A DNA stretch of 64,000 nt from Halocaridina rubra (GCA_037179515.1 JAXCGZ010009461.1:118501-182500), one strand, 5' to 3'; positions 1-62,689 are shown, counted from the first letter of the stretch. Made by a program: numbers and translations. The notes: generated by a model not told the origin, from the letters alone.

Positions 1-220
1 CTGTACAAGATCTGATTATTCTAGTAGAAATTACAAATTAGAGTACAAGGTTAGCTGGTTTGGTTGTATATGTTTTTTCAACTAATATGATTTCTTTAAG
101 TTGTAATCTTTTGCTCACTTGAAGGCCTGGTATCAAATATGTATGGAAAAAAAATGCTCTCTGTGTGTGTTGGGATATTTTCTTCTAAACTGTTAATGGT
201 TTAAGTAACCTTTCTTGCAG
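1..220 (+). other. End of an upstream WDFY3 intron
   Basis: AT-rich sequence ending in a pyrimidine-containing tract and the acceptor AG at 219-220. No coding signal, tandem repeat or dispersed element is visible. The donor of this intron and all 5' exons lie outside the window. Confidence 0.8.
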
Positions 221-38399
<38,179 letters not shown>

Positions 38400-38826
38400 T
38401 CGTCTGAATATAATTTTATTTTTTAATCGCTGTAATTTATGTATATGGTTGCATGATTATATAATACATAGCTCTAACAACTGTTCATAAAGTCACCTTT
38501 CAAACTTTTAACGACTTGAATATTTCGTTCGTTAGATGTTTAAGTTTTTACGTGACAATGATTTTCAGATTTCAGACAAATTACTTTTTGCTGTTATTAA
38601 TGTATGGAAAGAAAAAGTGGATTCTCATATTAAATTCTCTCAGGGTCATTGTTTTGGTCACATGCTTTTCTCAGTAGAAGTGAAACGGAGTTTAGACTAA
38701 AAGTCATGGATATAATCCTCGGTCCTAATGCTTTGGATCATAATTGACTCAAGTTTTGATAATGTCAGTGGAATGCCTTGCATATTCACTACTCAAACCA
38801 TTATCGATGAGTTTGACCTGATTGTC

Positions 38827-38832
38827 AATAAA
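38827..38832 (+). promoter_or_regulatory. Candidate poly(A) signal for WDFY3
   Basis: AATAAA in tgtcaataaagtatc, about 430 nt after the stop, before the long (AT)n tract. Confidence 0.5.
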
Positions 38833-38913
38833 GTATCACATGTAATTTCATAAAATAATTAAAATTCTCGAACAGAATGAGAGTGGACTGCAGAGGCTTT
38901 TGTAAATATTGGA

Positions 38914-39168
<255 letters not shown>

Positions 39169-40599
39169 GAGACTTCACACTTGACAAACTATTCTTGTGC
39201 TGTGCATGGGTCTAGTATGAATCAGTTCCCAAAACTAGTAATACAGTAGTTATTTTAAATATGTCCTTAAAGTACTCACTTTCAAGGAAATGTTAAACCT
39301 GCTGTCACATTTATCACGTGGTTCAGAGATGGTACAATTCAATAACAGAACATACCGAGTTGTGCAACTTTGATAATCGTACTAATATTGTCACTTCATA
39401 ATCATTGTTGAATTAGGTTAGGTAAGAGAAGAGAATCTTCTTAATGTGCTGCATTTCCTCTCAATATATGAGGCACCAAGATGCTATACTGGGCTAAGTG
39501 CCAACACTACAAAATGCTTGAAAACGTGTTTATAGTTCGCGACATTGAAACTTTGAGGTCTTAGTAGTTGCTCTTTTTATTTTGATGTTAGCTTAAAAGA
39601 GAAATCAAAATCAAAATAACACATGAAGCTACTGAGATGTCAGAGTCTTAATATTACAACACTTAAGCACATTTTCTGTCGTATTGTAGTTTTAGCACTA
39701 AGCCCATTGTAGTTCTAGGCACCTCATGTACTAGGCCAAACATTTTCTCAGTGCTTGCAGTTTTAAATTATTTGTGAAAATTTCCTAACTCTTCCTACTT
39801 AATTTTTACATTGCACATTTTATAATTTCTGCAAATTTATCTGAACTAATTAAAACTGTACATAGTATAAAATGTACTAAATAAACACAAAACTTTTTTA
39901 ATAAAGTTCGTACAAGATAAACTCTGAAGGTAAAGTGTCATATATGACAGTCTGTCACGAACATAATCCGGGTAATTTTCTGTTATTCTGCAGAGACAAA
40001 TGAAGTGGGTCAACCAAGTCACGATTTATTACAATGATATCGGAGCCTCGGAAAGCTGTAGCAGAGAAAGTGCTCTCGACAATCTTAGGTGTATGATATA
40101 GCTTTATAAAGAATTGGTAGCTACAATTTCTAATTTTCTTCTAATGATGGAAAATGATTGTTGACTGTAATGCAGAAAAGCTTGAGATGATGTGAATATG
40201 CAGTAGTTAATCACAGCGGTGCCACCATTTTTACACAACATATGGAAATCCGACAACATCTCTGAACTACACGTTGATATTTGTCCTCAGCTGCGAACAT
40301 TTAGGAATAAAATTTTACGCCTTTGCAATACTGTGTCTTATTTTGTAAATACAGTGTTGACATATACCGTATATCATATATGTATACAATTGAATAAAAA
40401 TTTATATATTTCATCACTATTTACAAAATTGTGAAATACAGTATGGCAAGGGCATAGGATATTACTCCCCACCATTCGCATCCGTGTAGAAAAAATTCTA
40501 CGCTTTGCAATGATGTGTTTCATGTTGTAAATAAAGTGTTGAAATATATAATGTATATGTATACAATTAAATATATAGTATACATTTCATCACTGTATT

Positions 40600-41150
40600 T
40601 ACAAAATTTATTTTGATTTTGCAAAAACGTAGAATTTCATTTCTTACTGTTTGTGTCTGTGAACAAAAATTCTACTTGTAGTTGGCAGATGTCTTTATAT
40701 ATCCATGCCAGCAGACGAAATTCGAAAAAGCGGCATCATTGCTTAGTCAGATTACATAATCAGTCTTCACCCAAGCACTTACAGTTGCTGTATTTTTAAA
40801 TGAAAGCAAATTGCCTCTTTAATATTCAAACTGAAGTTTTTTTAATGTCTAATTACTTTGTATTAATGTGGTTGCGTGAGATATCTGAAGTAATTTTGTA
40901 TACAATGTTGCCTCATCATTTCTGTGTAAAATCAAACTTCTAGTCAAGACAACTGTTACATGGTGGTGGCCCCTGTCGGGAGAAGCCGAAAGATTCGATG
41001 ATGATGACGTTTGAAAAGTTTGATGGTGATGATGATTTTTAAGGATTTTGTTTTCGTTGATATATAAGAAATTTTTTTTTCATTACAATAGCTTAATTTA
41101 TCGTGAAGATTATTGTAGTACAAGAGATTTGGATTTTGGATTATAGATAT
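40600..41150. other. Intergenic, unique AT-rich
   Basis: No open frame or recognised repeat apart from short GAT runs near 40998-41040. Confidence 0.6.
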
Positions 41151-41395
41151 AATAATATGCATTATTTTATATGAGTGAGACACTGAGATGGGCAAAGAAA
41201 ATTGCCCTAGCTGGGCCAAGGTACCAAGAAGACATAAATAGAAACCGAGATGGAAAGTGTTGTGATTTGTCAGATGTGAAGAGATAATTAAAAGATGTGT
41301 AACAAAGATGCAAGAATATTCTGTGTAGATGTAGGCACAGGAAAGAACTGTAACTAATGGAAAACTTAATGCATGGCTTATAAGCACAATCTGGC
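41150..41395 (+). repeat. Dispersed repeat D copy
   Basis: agatgggcaaagaaaattgc, ctgggccaaggtaccaag, cagatgtgaagagataatt and tgtagatgtaggcaca. Confidence 0.6.
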
Positions 41396-42924
41396 TGATA
41401 AATTATTTTCTCTTTTGAATTTATGTTAAGCTGTGTGACCTAATTGGGAAGGAAGAAACATATAGTAGTAAGCAATTATCATTTTATTTGAAGTAATGAA
41501 TTGATATTAGCAACCAATTATCTGTTTGCAAAATAACAGTTTGTAGAAAACAATAATTGTAATAATTTTTTTCTCGAAAGAAAATCTTCGGAATACAGTA
41601 TTATTTTTTATTGATCAAAACACAATGACATTGTTATAGGTTTTCAAGACCTTTAAAATATTAATTTTGTACTTATTCTGCATTGTATGTTTAGTCTTTT
41701 GATTAAGATATAATTCTCAAACATTCCTTGTCGGTGATGAAAGCAAAATATGTTTCATACTGTTCTGTTGCGATGATAAATAGTGGATTTAGTGTACTGT
41801 ACTGGTTTTATATATTTGATATAATTCTATTATTTTTTGTTTAATTAAAAAAGAACTAATATTCTCCTCAAAATTAAAGGTCACATACACTCTAAGTTTT
41901 CATATGTAGTTCTGTCAAAAGCATTAAGTTAATAGATGTTGAAAAAGAGTTTTAATACGATGTTAAGGATGGCATGAATATTGATTTAAGATTTAAAACT
42001 TCGGACTTTGTAAAGAATAATAACCCCAGGGTTCTCTACAGTTTTTCATATTTACTGGACAAGTCAGCAAACCTAACCTAGTCTTAATCTAATATAATCA
42101 TACATAACCTAATAATTTACGTTGTAATTTAAATTCTGGGGTTTACCTGTCTTTACAACATCCAAATTTTTATTAACACACTTCCAAGTAGTATTTTTAT
42201 GTGTAACTTAAATTCTCTTGTAATCATTCATTTCATATATATATATTTTATTTCCTCTTTACCTATAAGATTAGATAAGTTTAGACAATCTTGTAAAACA
42301 GAGTAACTCCAGAGTAGTTAAACTCTGCTAAGCTAACCAAACCTAATCTAGCCGTACCAAACCTAACCATTTACAGGGTTTATATGGGGCTATGAGGTTA
42401 CTTATCTTTACAAGACCCAATTTGTAATTTGCAGAAAGCATTAAGATTTACTGAAGAAGAAGAAGAGCTACATATGAAGTGTTAATGTAATATACTCGAG
42501 ATTTTTACATCTTAATTTCTTGTCTATTGTTAAATAATCAGTTATACTGTGTTATATTTTTACTGTAAACATGTCATTCCATGATATCTGCTTTGACTCA
42601 GCCATAATAATTTTTAAGAATTTGTGTCGTTTGAATACACTTTTTAATTTTTAAGAAATAATGTCCTTTGTACACATGTTCTCATTTTTAAGAAATAATG
42701 TGATTTTGAGAAACATAATTTTTCAAGAAATAATGTCATTTGTATATGTGAGGTTTATATTAAGACTTAATTTATTATTCTTGTTCAGCTTGTTTATAGA
42801 TATTCGTGTTTATTTATTAGGTCAATTTTATTCAGTATGTAGAAATTTTGTATTATAGTGATAATATTATTAATTTGTTTTCAAACATGATGCCAGATCT
42901 TGCTATAGCTTGCATTGTAACCAC
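41396..42924. other. Intergenic, AT-rich with minor repeats
   Basis: Contains scattered short complements of TTAGG (ctaacctaatc, 42060-42380) and three imperfect units of aagaaataatgtc near 42650-42745. No gene visible. Confidence 0.6.
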
Positions 42925-43275
42925 ATATTAACATAAGAGATGAAACACCATGATTCTGTCATACCCTACCCAAAAGCATTAGGGTTCTGTTATACCCAAC
43001 CCTGAAGCAGCTATCCTACTCCACCCTGTTGCTCCGTGACCACAAATTAACATGAATGATATAGCGGTAGAGTTTATCATACCCTCCCCTGAAACAGCAA
43101 GGTCCTATCCTATCCTACACTGTTACTCGGAGACCACAAAAAAATGTAAGTGCTTTAGTGGTAGGGTTATATCATACCTTACCCTGAACAGCAGAGTTCA
43201 GTCATACCATACCCTGAAGCAGCAGGGTTCTATCGTACTCTACCCTGAAGCAGCAGAGTTTTATCATACCCATCC
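42925..43275 (+). repeat. Minisatellite, ~30-40 and ~110-bp periodicity
   Basis: Repeated taccctgaagcagcagggtt and ttctatcatac segments with ctccgtgaccacaaattaac spacers. Diverged, about eight copies. Confidence 0.7.
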
Positions 43276-43579
43276 TTCGTCAGTGCTTCATCTGCTGTTT
43301 TGCTGCGGGTTATGAATTTTAGGATAAAATGGACAGATAGCTTTCCAATAACTTTTAATCACCTTCAGTCACCTCCTACGACATGCATGTTATACATGGG
43401 TAGCATTTTTGCTAACCACATGTAATGGTATCACTTTTAGTCACTTCATATGATATGTAGACCATACGTTTTTCAATATTATAGATAACATAAGAAAGAC
43501 AGTGTATGCTGAATTCTCTGTTACAATTTTGGCTACCCTTCCAGCTTTAGCTGGATATGGCAGCATGTATAATTTTTAT

Positions 43580-43630
43580 AATTATTATTACTACAATATT
43601 ATTATGATTATTATTATTATCATTAGTATT

Positions 43631-43669
<39 letters not shown>

Positions 43670-43765
43670 GACTTCTGGTGAGTGTGTATGCTTTGACCTG
43701 GTCATCCCCTTTGCACGTGGGATTGTGACCATTATATATTTATGTATGTATGTATGTATTAATAT
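43580..43765 (+). repeat. (ATT)n, repeat C fragment and (TATG)n
   Basis: ATT run at 43580-43669, then a repeat C end (gacttctggtgagtgtgtat; tggtcatccccttt), then tatgtatgtatgtatg. Confidence 0.75.
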
Positions 43766-44729
43766 TATTATTATTATTATTGATGTAAATGATCATTCCA
43801 TATTATGAAATTTTAGTTAGTTTAGTTGCTATAAATGCATTGAAGTAGAGGAACTTGCTTAAGGAATTCTAGAAATGATATTATATCGGTTGTGTTCATT
43901 AGCTTGTAATTATGTACTGACGTCGTATGATCTGGAGAACTTGTGTCACAGATTTATATCATGATTACATTGTCAAAAATATATATATTTATTAACAATA
44001 ATATGAGTATTTAATCTTTGTGTATTATTTTGTGATGCTGTATACTATTTTTTTCATGCATGTGCTTTCGTTTGGTTTGATTTCCATTTATTTCCATTTT
44101 CTTTTATGTCTGCTATGGACTAAAGATAGAGGCATCCTATATAATTGCAGAATTAATTGGTGTATTTATTCATTTAATAGTATATTCTTCAGATGTATTG
44201 AAAATATTTCTTAAAAATACCCTATTTACATAGATGATACAAAAGTACATGCATACACATTTAATTTATACTGATACTTCCACTAGTGACATTTAAATAT
44301 TATAGTAGAATAATGATTATTTTGACTTCGAAACATTTAAATTAGACAGCGAACTACCATAGCACTTACAAGTGTATTAATCTACTCATTACGATGAGTT
44401 TAAAAATATATTTGCAAGCGCTTAGGTACTCGTTTCCTGTTTTCCATTCATAGTCAAAATAGTCATATTTACATTATTCGCGTGTTTCATGTGAAACAGA
44501 TTCGTTGTAGAGTAATATGTTGTGGTGAGATATTGAGAAGACATAAAGCCAGGTACTTCTTTATTCCTATAGTCATATAGTTCATGTGTTGTATATTTAA
44601 ATTCCTTTTTTTTTATTTTTTTATTCTATGGCTGCTCTTGCCAGTCAACATTGTGGTCACAATAATGTGAACAGAGGTTTGCTACAAAGGTAAAATGAAA
44701 CGATGGAGTGCTGAGATCTTTCAGACTGT

Positions 44730-44769
44730 ATTTTAGTCCATCTTCAGATCTCTGAAGATGGACTAAAAT
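44730..44769. repeat. Perfect hairpin, 18-bp arms
   Basis: attttagtccatcttcag and its exact complement separated by atct. Flank agtgctgagatctttcagac resembles LINE 3'-end text, so this may be a retroelement relic. Confidence 0.85.
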
Positions 44770-45005
44770 AAATTCTGGAGTGTGGTATGCAACCCCTATA
44801 AAATACACCTTTGGTTCAAAGCAAATGCGTAAATTTCGAAGTTTGTGTAAATTATATGTATTCTAATACCTTTATAAGTCCTTTAAAGCCCATAGAAATA
44901 CAGATACAATATTTTATTACTTATCAGAGATATAATATTATAGAAAAGGCAGTTATATTATATTTTATATTTCTTAATTAGGTATTATTAGTATTATTGT
45001 TATTG

Positions 45006-45067
<62 letters not shown>

Positions 45068-45104
45068 GGAAAAAGAAAAGATTAGCGTACAAATTCAAAA
45101 AGGG

Positions 45105-45135
45105 TTCTTTCTTATTGGTTTCCAATAAGAAAGAA
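45105..45135. repeat. Perfect hairpin, 14-bp arms
   Basis: ttctttcttattgg, loop ttt, then the exact complement. Confidence 0.85.
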
Positions 45136-45519
45136 ACTATTTTATGCTGAGTTGATTATACAGTATATTCTGAATACTGATGGAATGCTCAAGTTCGTAA
45201 TGTATTCTGAATACTGAGGCTATATACTGTATCTATATATTTACTTGTAATATATAAGTTTTAAGTGGATAGTTTTGCAAACAGAAAAATACAGGACCAT
45301 GTGCATTAATAATACAATTTTATGGTTCTATATTTAGTATTTTTATGTTGATCATAATTTCTCCTTTAAATTGCTGTAAATGTTTTTGTATTGTTATCAA
45401 GCATTTTTTTTTATTAATTTTCCCTTATATCCAAAGATCTTGTACTGCTATAATCTCATTTTTTTTTTACATTGTTTCTTTACTTTTTTATACTTTCCAC
45501 TGTTGTGAATGTAAATATA

Positions 45520-46040
45520 AATCCTATTTGTGACTTTAGTAAAATAGTTGTGATGTGTTACAAACTTGTAGCATCGCCATATGTGTTCCATATGAAGAAT
45601 TAATTGCGATGTGTTTGCCAAGGCATGTTAGCATATAAAATTTACGTAATTAGTTCCATTTGTGACTTTAGTAAGTGATTGTGATATGTCACGAACTTGT
45701 ATAAAACAAGTTCCATGCGTAAAAGTAATTGCAATGCGTTTGCTGAGGTACGTGAGTATTCAAAATTGTTAAAAGTTTCCCCTTTGTGATTTTAGCAAGT
45801 ATTTGTGGTGTGTTAAGACCTCATAGAATTGCAAGTTCTATATGAATATGTTATAGTGATGTGTTTGCCAAGGCACGTTAGTATTCAAAATTTCTTTAAT
45901 TAGCTCTGTTTGTGACTTTAGTAATTAATTGTAATGTGCTATGAACTTGCAGATTTGCAAGTTCCATATGAAAATGTAATAGTGATGTGTTTGCCAAGGC
46001 ACGTTAGTATTCCAACTTTATTTAATTAGTTCGGGATAGA
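45520..46040 (+). repeat. Minisatellite, ~120-bp units
   Basis: Four to five units of tttgtgactttagtaa, tgtgttacgaacttg, gttccatatgaaaatg and gtttgccaaggcacgttagt. Confidence 0.85.
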
Positions 46041-47249
<1,209 letters not shown>

Positions 47250-47369
47250 TAATCACGTGTATATACAAGAAACTTGCCATAGCTCTGTCACTCTTGAATA
47301 TAATTTACTGATCTAGTCAAGGATAGCAAATTATCTACCAGAATTTATATACCATGGGATGAATTTCTT

Positions 47370-47890
47370 TTACAGAGAAATGATTTTTATTTTTTCCCAA
47401 AAATTTTTAACTCCGAAAAAAGTTTCGTCTTTTGCAGATTATTTTTATGTTTTTAATTTTGAAGAAATAGTCGAAAGTCGACATTCATAGGGAAATTTTC
47501 ATTTTTTTTCCTTAATAAATATTAACTTTGTAGAAACTGTCGAAGTGGACACTTTGAAGAAAATGTCATTCTTTTCCAAACAATTTTGAACTGACGAAAT
47601 AGTCAAAATAGACTGTTTTAAGGAAATTTTAATTCTGTTGCAAACAATTTTTATCTGAAGAAATAGTTGAAGTCGACATTTTTAAGGAAATTTTCATTCT
47701 TTTACAAACAATTTTTAGCTTTGATTAAATAGTCGAAAGTCGACATTTTTAAGGAAGTTTTCATTCTCTTGTAAAAAATTTTAGCTTTGAAGAAATAGTT
47801 GAAGTCGACATTTTTAAGGAAAGTTTCGTTCTTTTCCAAACAATTTTTAACTGAAGAAGTAGTCGAAGTCGACCTGTCCCATTACAGTTA
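47370..47890 (+). repeat. Minisatellite, ~65-bp units
   Basis: Seven to eight units of gaagaaatagtcgaagtcga + catttttaaggaaattttca + ttcttttccaaacaattt. Confidence 0.88.
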
Positions 47891-48524
47891 GTTTGATTTT
47901 TTAATGAACAAATAAATTTTATCTTTTTTAAATAATACACGTTCCTACTTTCATAAGGATTAATTAAGCTTGCCTGATGAATCTATTATAGTTTATTTAA
48001 TTGCAGAAATTTCACAAGTATATTAGAGTCACTTTACACCATATAGAATTTAGAAAAAAGATAAAACTTCTGTTTCAGCCTCAACCATTTCATCTCGTAA
48101 GCTAGAATTGATCATCACAGCACAATGAGGTGGCCACTATTTTAAGAGAATTTTTTTAATTTTTTTCTCCAAAACTAGAGAAGTTTTCTAGAGAGAGAAG
48201 ATGTAAATTTTTAATTTAAACATATAAAATATTTTGTGTAAATAGGAGCATTCTCTTAAACTAATATTGTACAGTAGTTATAATTAACACTTAAAAGATC
48301 AGTTTATAAGGTATTTTACCCTTCTCTTAAGAGTGGTCAACGCTGCTTCTAGATAAATGATCCATACAGTACCTTAAACTTGACTGTCGTTCGATGTTTA
48401 GGAACTGTTTAAGAAAGTATTTTCAGATAAGAGTAATCATGTCTCAAAAATGTGTATAAAATTTCAAAATGTATTTGTTATAAAATTGAACTGCAATAAC
48501 AATTGTCTTCTAATTTTAATACCC
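47891..48524. other. Intergenic, unique AT-rich
   Basis: No recognisable element or open frame. Confidence 0.6.
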
Positions 48525-48670
48525 TATACCGCAGTAACGCAGTGGTTAGATCGCTCGACTCGGGAAGTAACTCCCGTGTTCGAGCCCACCTTGGGGCATA
48601 TGGGAGGGAATGCAGCGTTAATTCCCCAACTCCAACTTTTTTGGGTCAACCCCCACTTCAGTACATTATG
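48525..48670 (+). repeat. SINE-A copy
   Basis: taccgcagtaacgcagtggt head, cccgtgttcgagcccacc B-box-like and ttaattccccaactccaac body. Confidence 0.7.
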
Positions 48671-48994
48671 AGATAATATATGTAAAATTTTTCAAAAATC
48701 ATGAAAAAATCCAACAAGTACCTAGCACTTACTGATAAAACTAAACCCAAAATATTTATAAGATTCTGATTGTTAAATAGAAATTAAAGAAACAAAACAT
48801 TTGTGGATAAATATTAGAAATAGTGAAATGGCAAAAGAAATGCTGAGAGAAATAGTGAGAAGCAGAAGTAGAAAAATAGTGATACGACCGTGTTGTGTTG
48901 TACAGGATGGGAAAAAATGGCGTATGTAGTGAGGGGGAACCCTTATTAGAACAATGATTTCTGAAAGTAGTAAGATGGGTATAGCTGCTATTCT

Positions 48995-49155
48995 AAGAGT
49001 TGGTGGCAGAGATACAGTTCGCGCCCAGTCACGGACTGAGGTTAGTAAGGGCATACACTCAGGGTAACGATTACATTTGCCAAAACAAGTCCTTTGTAAG
49101 AAGGCAACCGTCCTAGCCCCTAATAGAAAAGGGAGTTCGTGATGTAAAACCGAAT
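48995..49155 (+). repeat. SINE-B copy, head diverged
   Basis: cgcgcccagtcacggactga, gggcatacactcagggtaac, caagtcctttgtaagaagg and gggagttcgtgatgtaaaac. Confidence 0.65.
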
Positions 49156-49519
49156 CCATATATGACATAAAAGTACTTGATATGTAACTTTGCAGCAAAT
49201 GCCACTTGATCAGTTCTTGCAGATTGGACTTCGTCACTTCATGCTATATAGTGCAAGAGATGTCATAATTCTATATTTTTGTTTTGGCTTCATGATATTA
49301 CCAGATATATTAACAGCTGAATGTTAGTTGAAAGTATGATTAAGAAAACAGAATCCATCCTTCAAATAAGGTGCCATATTCCCTAGGAACAATTTTACCA
49401 TGGGACACCACTCCTCTTCATCTGAGATCTTCTACAACATATGTTCGACATTCCATCAATACACGTTGAGCTACCAAATTCTGTTTCACCATTACTTTTC
49501 CACGAAGTACCATGTCCCT

Positions 49520-49815
<296 letters not shown>

Positions 49816-50691
49816 AGGTACGTGGTACATCCTTATTATACATATTTTTCTGCACTGCACATAGGTAAAAATAAGGATATTGTAACCATATCTTCTTCAT
49901 TAATTCTGGTTACGTAATGGTATCCCTCGTGTGCTAATGATTGATTGACTGTAGTCGGGGTTTGAAGCCTGGAGTAACAAGCTTTCGGGCATGAATTCAT
50001 TAGGTCCATTTTTCCTCGTTCGGATTTCATGTTTATGAGCGATCACTTTACGAGTACAGTAAAAATACATCTCTAATTTCTTAGCAATTGACATTTTAGC
50101 GGTCGTTAGTCTTTTTTTCTTTTATTATTATTATTGCTGTTGAGACATTATTAAAATATATTGGTAGATAAAATCCGTGTTTGTTTTCTTATGGACATTG
50201 GCGATGGATATTTTTTTTTTTTTAGGGAAATATCAATGAATTCAATAATACAAAACAACAACAACTTTATGTTCTCTTGGTCAGGTGGAGGCTGGTGCCA
50301 GCCTGTGGCATAACTAATTACTCAGGCACTCTGGTGTCAAATTTTGATAGGGGGTGGGAGTCAGGTGTTTTTAGTAATAGAGAGGAGAATAATACAGAGG
50401 GGGGGGGGGTAAAATGAAGGCATAGAAAAGGGGAAGGGGTGATGGCATATCGTTAACACGGCACTAACCATACAAGACAGTTTTAGTTGTGTTTTTGGTT
50501 TAAGAACACGCGGTGCAGTTCTGAAAGCGTGAACTAAAAATACAAAAACAAAAACTTTGAGAGCACATAATTAGTAAAAAGAAAAAAAAAATTTAAAGAT
50601 AAGTTATACTATAGCAATTGCATTCCTTTAATCAATATAGGAATCGTCTGTGAGATTGATTAAGAAGATTTTTTTTTACCATATTTGCAAA
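49816..50691. other. Upstream region of the bHLH gene
   Basis: AT-rich with a G-run at 50397-50410. No TATA/Inr arrangement can be called with confidence; the promoter and any non-coding first exon remain unlocated. Confidence 0.4.
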
Positions 50692-58838
<8,147 letters not shown>

Positions 58839-59100
58839 AGCTAAGACATTCAAAACCAACATATAATGTTTTCAAGGAGGTATCGTTGTTTGTTTTACTT
58901 TAATAAGAATTTTTTTCTCTTGTTTTCTCTTTGAGCAAGACACAAAACTGTGATGTTTTCAAGGAGGTATCGTTGTTTGTTTCACTTTAATAAGAATTTT
59001 TTTCTCTTGTTTTCTCTTTGAGCAAAGCACAAAACTGAAAAATGCAAAATGCATTTGTAGTTTTAAGTAGAAATATAATAAGGGTTAGTGAATAAAAATA
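58839..59100 (+). other. bHLH gene 3' UTR with an ~84-bp direct duplication
   Basis: Block gatgttttcaaggaggtatc...aaagcacaaaactg occurs at about 58866-58949 and 58953-59036, with few differences. Candidate poly(A) signal AATAAA at 59091-59096. Confidence 0.7.
59091..59096 (+). promoter_or_regulatory. Candidate poly(A) signal for the bHLH gene
   Basis: AATAAA in tagtgaataaaaatat, about 250 nt after the stop codon. Confidence 0.4.
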
Positions 59101-59119
59101 TAAACAATCCCATAGATGA

Positions 59120-59170
59120 CCATTCTGAGCATAGGGCTCTTTCTTGTGGACACTGTTAGGTAAATACAGA
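59120..59170 (+). mobile_element. CR1-like LINE 3' tail fragment
   Basis: agcatagggctctttcttgt and cactgttaggtaaatac match the family's 3' end. Confidence 0.45.
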
Positions 59171-59534
59171 ATCCCAGAACTAACTGTGAGGTCTGTTGAC
59201 AAGGATTGATGTTGTTAACAAGAAGAATACACAACACGATAATGACAAAAGACTCATAATATATAATCAACATGTATTAAGTATAAGGTATTATATCCTT
59301 GCATTTTGACATTGTTTCACACTTCATTGTCAATTACTATAATCTCAATGTCAGAAGAAAAAGTATTTATTATAATTAAAAGGCATTTTTTTCTTGTAAA
59401 TCCACATGCATTTACAGTTTCCATTTCCATCCATTTATTATAATCTCCAATATTTACGGTGGCTTATTTGATGTATCTATGGAGTCTGCTTCTCATTTTT
59501 TTTTATTGTTTATATATCTGCAGTGGTTCAAACA
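59171..59534. other. Intergenic, AT-rich
   Basis: No gene or clear repeat. Confidence 0.6.
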
Positions 59535-59672
59535 TATATGGCAACCCTCTATCCCCAAGGAGCTAAGAGGAGTGGTTGAAGTTTTATGTTGATCGTGGTA
59601 AATGCCTGTTTCTTGACTTGGCCACCCCCTTACAAGGGGAAATGGAACCGAGTATAGGTATGTATGTATGAG
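59535..59672 (+). repeat. Dispersed repeat C copy with (TATG) tail
   Basis: tatccccaaggagctaagag, cttgacttggccacccc and gtataggtatgtatgtatg. Confidence 0.65.
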
Positions 59673-59784
59673 CATGGATATAGCCCTGTATAGGTCTCAG
59701 TTGTACCCGACATTGTCTATCTCTCAAACATAAAGAGACAGAACTAATATTTCCAGCCACATGATTATATTGGTGATCCGTTAT

Positions 59785-60180
59785 ACAGGCTCTACAGATG
59801 TTACCGAACTCACGGAGAGTTCTGAAAAATTATGGTTAACATCTAACTCACGGAGACTTCAGAAAAACTCCACGTGATACCGACCTCACAGAGACTTCTG
59901 GAAAACTACACGGTTGACATCTAACTCATGGAGGATTCAGAAAGCCTCCACATAATATCAAACTCACGGAGACTTCTGAAAAACTACGTTTGACATCTAA
60001 CTCATGGGAAATTCAGAAAAACTCCATATGATACAGGCATCACAGAGACTTTTGAAATATTACGGTTGACATCTAACTTGCGGAGACTTCAGAAAAACTC
60101 CTCATGATACCGAACTCACGGAGTCTGCTGAAAAATTGTTGTTGGCATCTAGCTCATGGAGACTTCAGAAAAACTATATG
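59785..60180 (+). repeat. Minisatellite, ~70-bp (2 x 35) units
   Basis: Six units of actcacggagacttctgaaa + aactacggttgacatctaac alternating with a ttcagaaaaactcca variant. Confidence 0.88.
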
Positions 60181-60429
60181 GCTACTCCCATCCCTTTGGC
60201 CACCCTATAGTAATCATTTGATTTACCGAGATTAATATCTCCAAGTAGGATATAGTGGAGAGAGTGCGGCTGTTGATAGAATGCAATGGAGATCGGAAAA
60301 TTATTCTTTTCATCCGGCAGATGGCAATTTTTCCCTTATCTCCATGTGTCTCGTCAAAAGTACTACAGACTAAGAACACAGGAAGAGTGGACTGGAGATT
60401 CTTATTAATTTATGCTTTGACTCCGCCAC

Positions 60430-60956
<527 letters not shown>

Positions 60957-61031
<75 letters not shown>
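60957..61031. repeat. (GA)n microsatellite
   Basis: 75 bp of AG. Confidence 0.97.
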
Positions 61032-61812
<781 letters not shown>

Positions 61813-62030
61813 TAAGTATCACTAAGTATAAAATGGAACCGATCAGGAGACGGGAAGATACGAGCTTTGGGCTCTTTCCCGTAAACACAATTAGGTAATC
61901 ACAATTAGGTAATCACATAGTTTTAAGGACAGATATGATAAGTATCACTTAGTAGAAAATGGAACCGATCAGGAGACGGGAAGATACGAGCTTTGGGCTC
62001 TTTCTGTAAACACAATTAGGTAATCACATA
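61813..62030 (+). mobile_element. Two tandem CR1-like LINE 3' ends
   Basis: Each reads agtatcact-aagta-, aaaatggaaccgatcaggag, acgggaagatacgagctttg and cacaattaggtaatcac. The second is followed directly by (ATAC)n. Confidence 0.75.
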
Positions 62031-62166
<136 letters not shown>

Positions 62167-62439
62167 TGTGTATGCATGAATATACAATACACTGAGCATT
62201 CCAAGTATTTAAATAATAGTATTCGCATACACTGACTCATTTTTTCCGATATTTACAATTCAGATTTCGGCACATCCTGCCTGGATTCTTCTTCTTCTTC
62301 TTCTTTTATGTATTTCTTTAAATGGATTCGAATTAGTTTATATTTTATTTCGGTTATTTCAGAGTCCTTCAATATGTTATTATGTCGCCTACGAGTCCTG
62401 GAGAAAAAATATTCATTGATGTTTTTTTTTACTTGAAAC
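62167..62439. other. Intergenic, no feature
   Basis: AT-rich; a short CTT run near 62288-62306. Confidence 0.6.
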
Positions 62440-62615
62440 GTAGCGTCCGCGACTCTGAGGCGTCAGGTCGAGGGTTCGCGCCCCGTCACGGTTTGAGGTT
62501 AGCAAAGGCATGCACTCAGGGTAAGGATTACATCTGCCAAAACAAGTCCTTCGCAAGAAGGCAACCGTCCTAGCCCTTGATTGAGAAGGGAGTCCGTGAC
62601 GTAAAACCGGAACAT
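62440..62615 (+). repeat. SINE-B copy, full length
   Basis: gtagcgtccgcgactctgag head, gtcgagggttcgcgcccc B-box-like, caagtccttcgcaagaagg and gggagtccgtgacgtaaaac. Confidence 0.75.
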
Positions 62616-62689
62616 TATCTGAAAATCAAATAAAGAGATATTAGAGCCGTGGTCGGGAGCGATAGATAAATAAGCAAAGAAATGACCTA

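Larger units (their letters stand above)
43766..45520. other. Intergenic, AT-rich
   Basis: No gene seen. Includes two hairpins (44730-44769; 45105-45135) and (ATT)n at 45010-45065. Confidence 0.6.
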
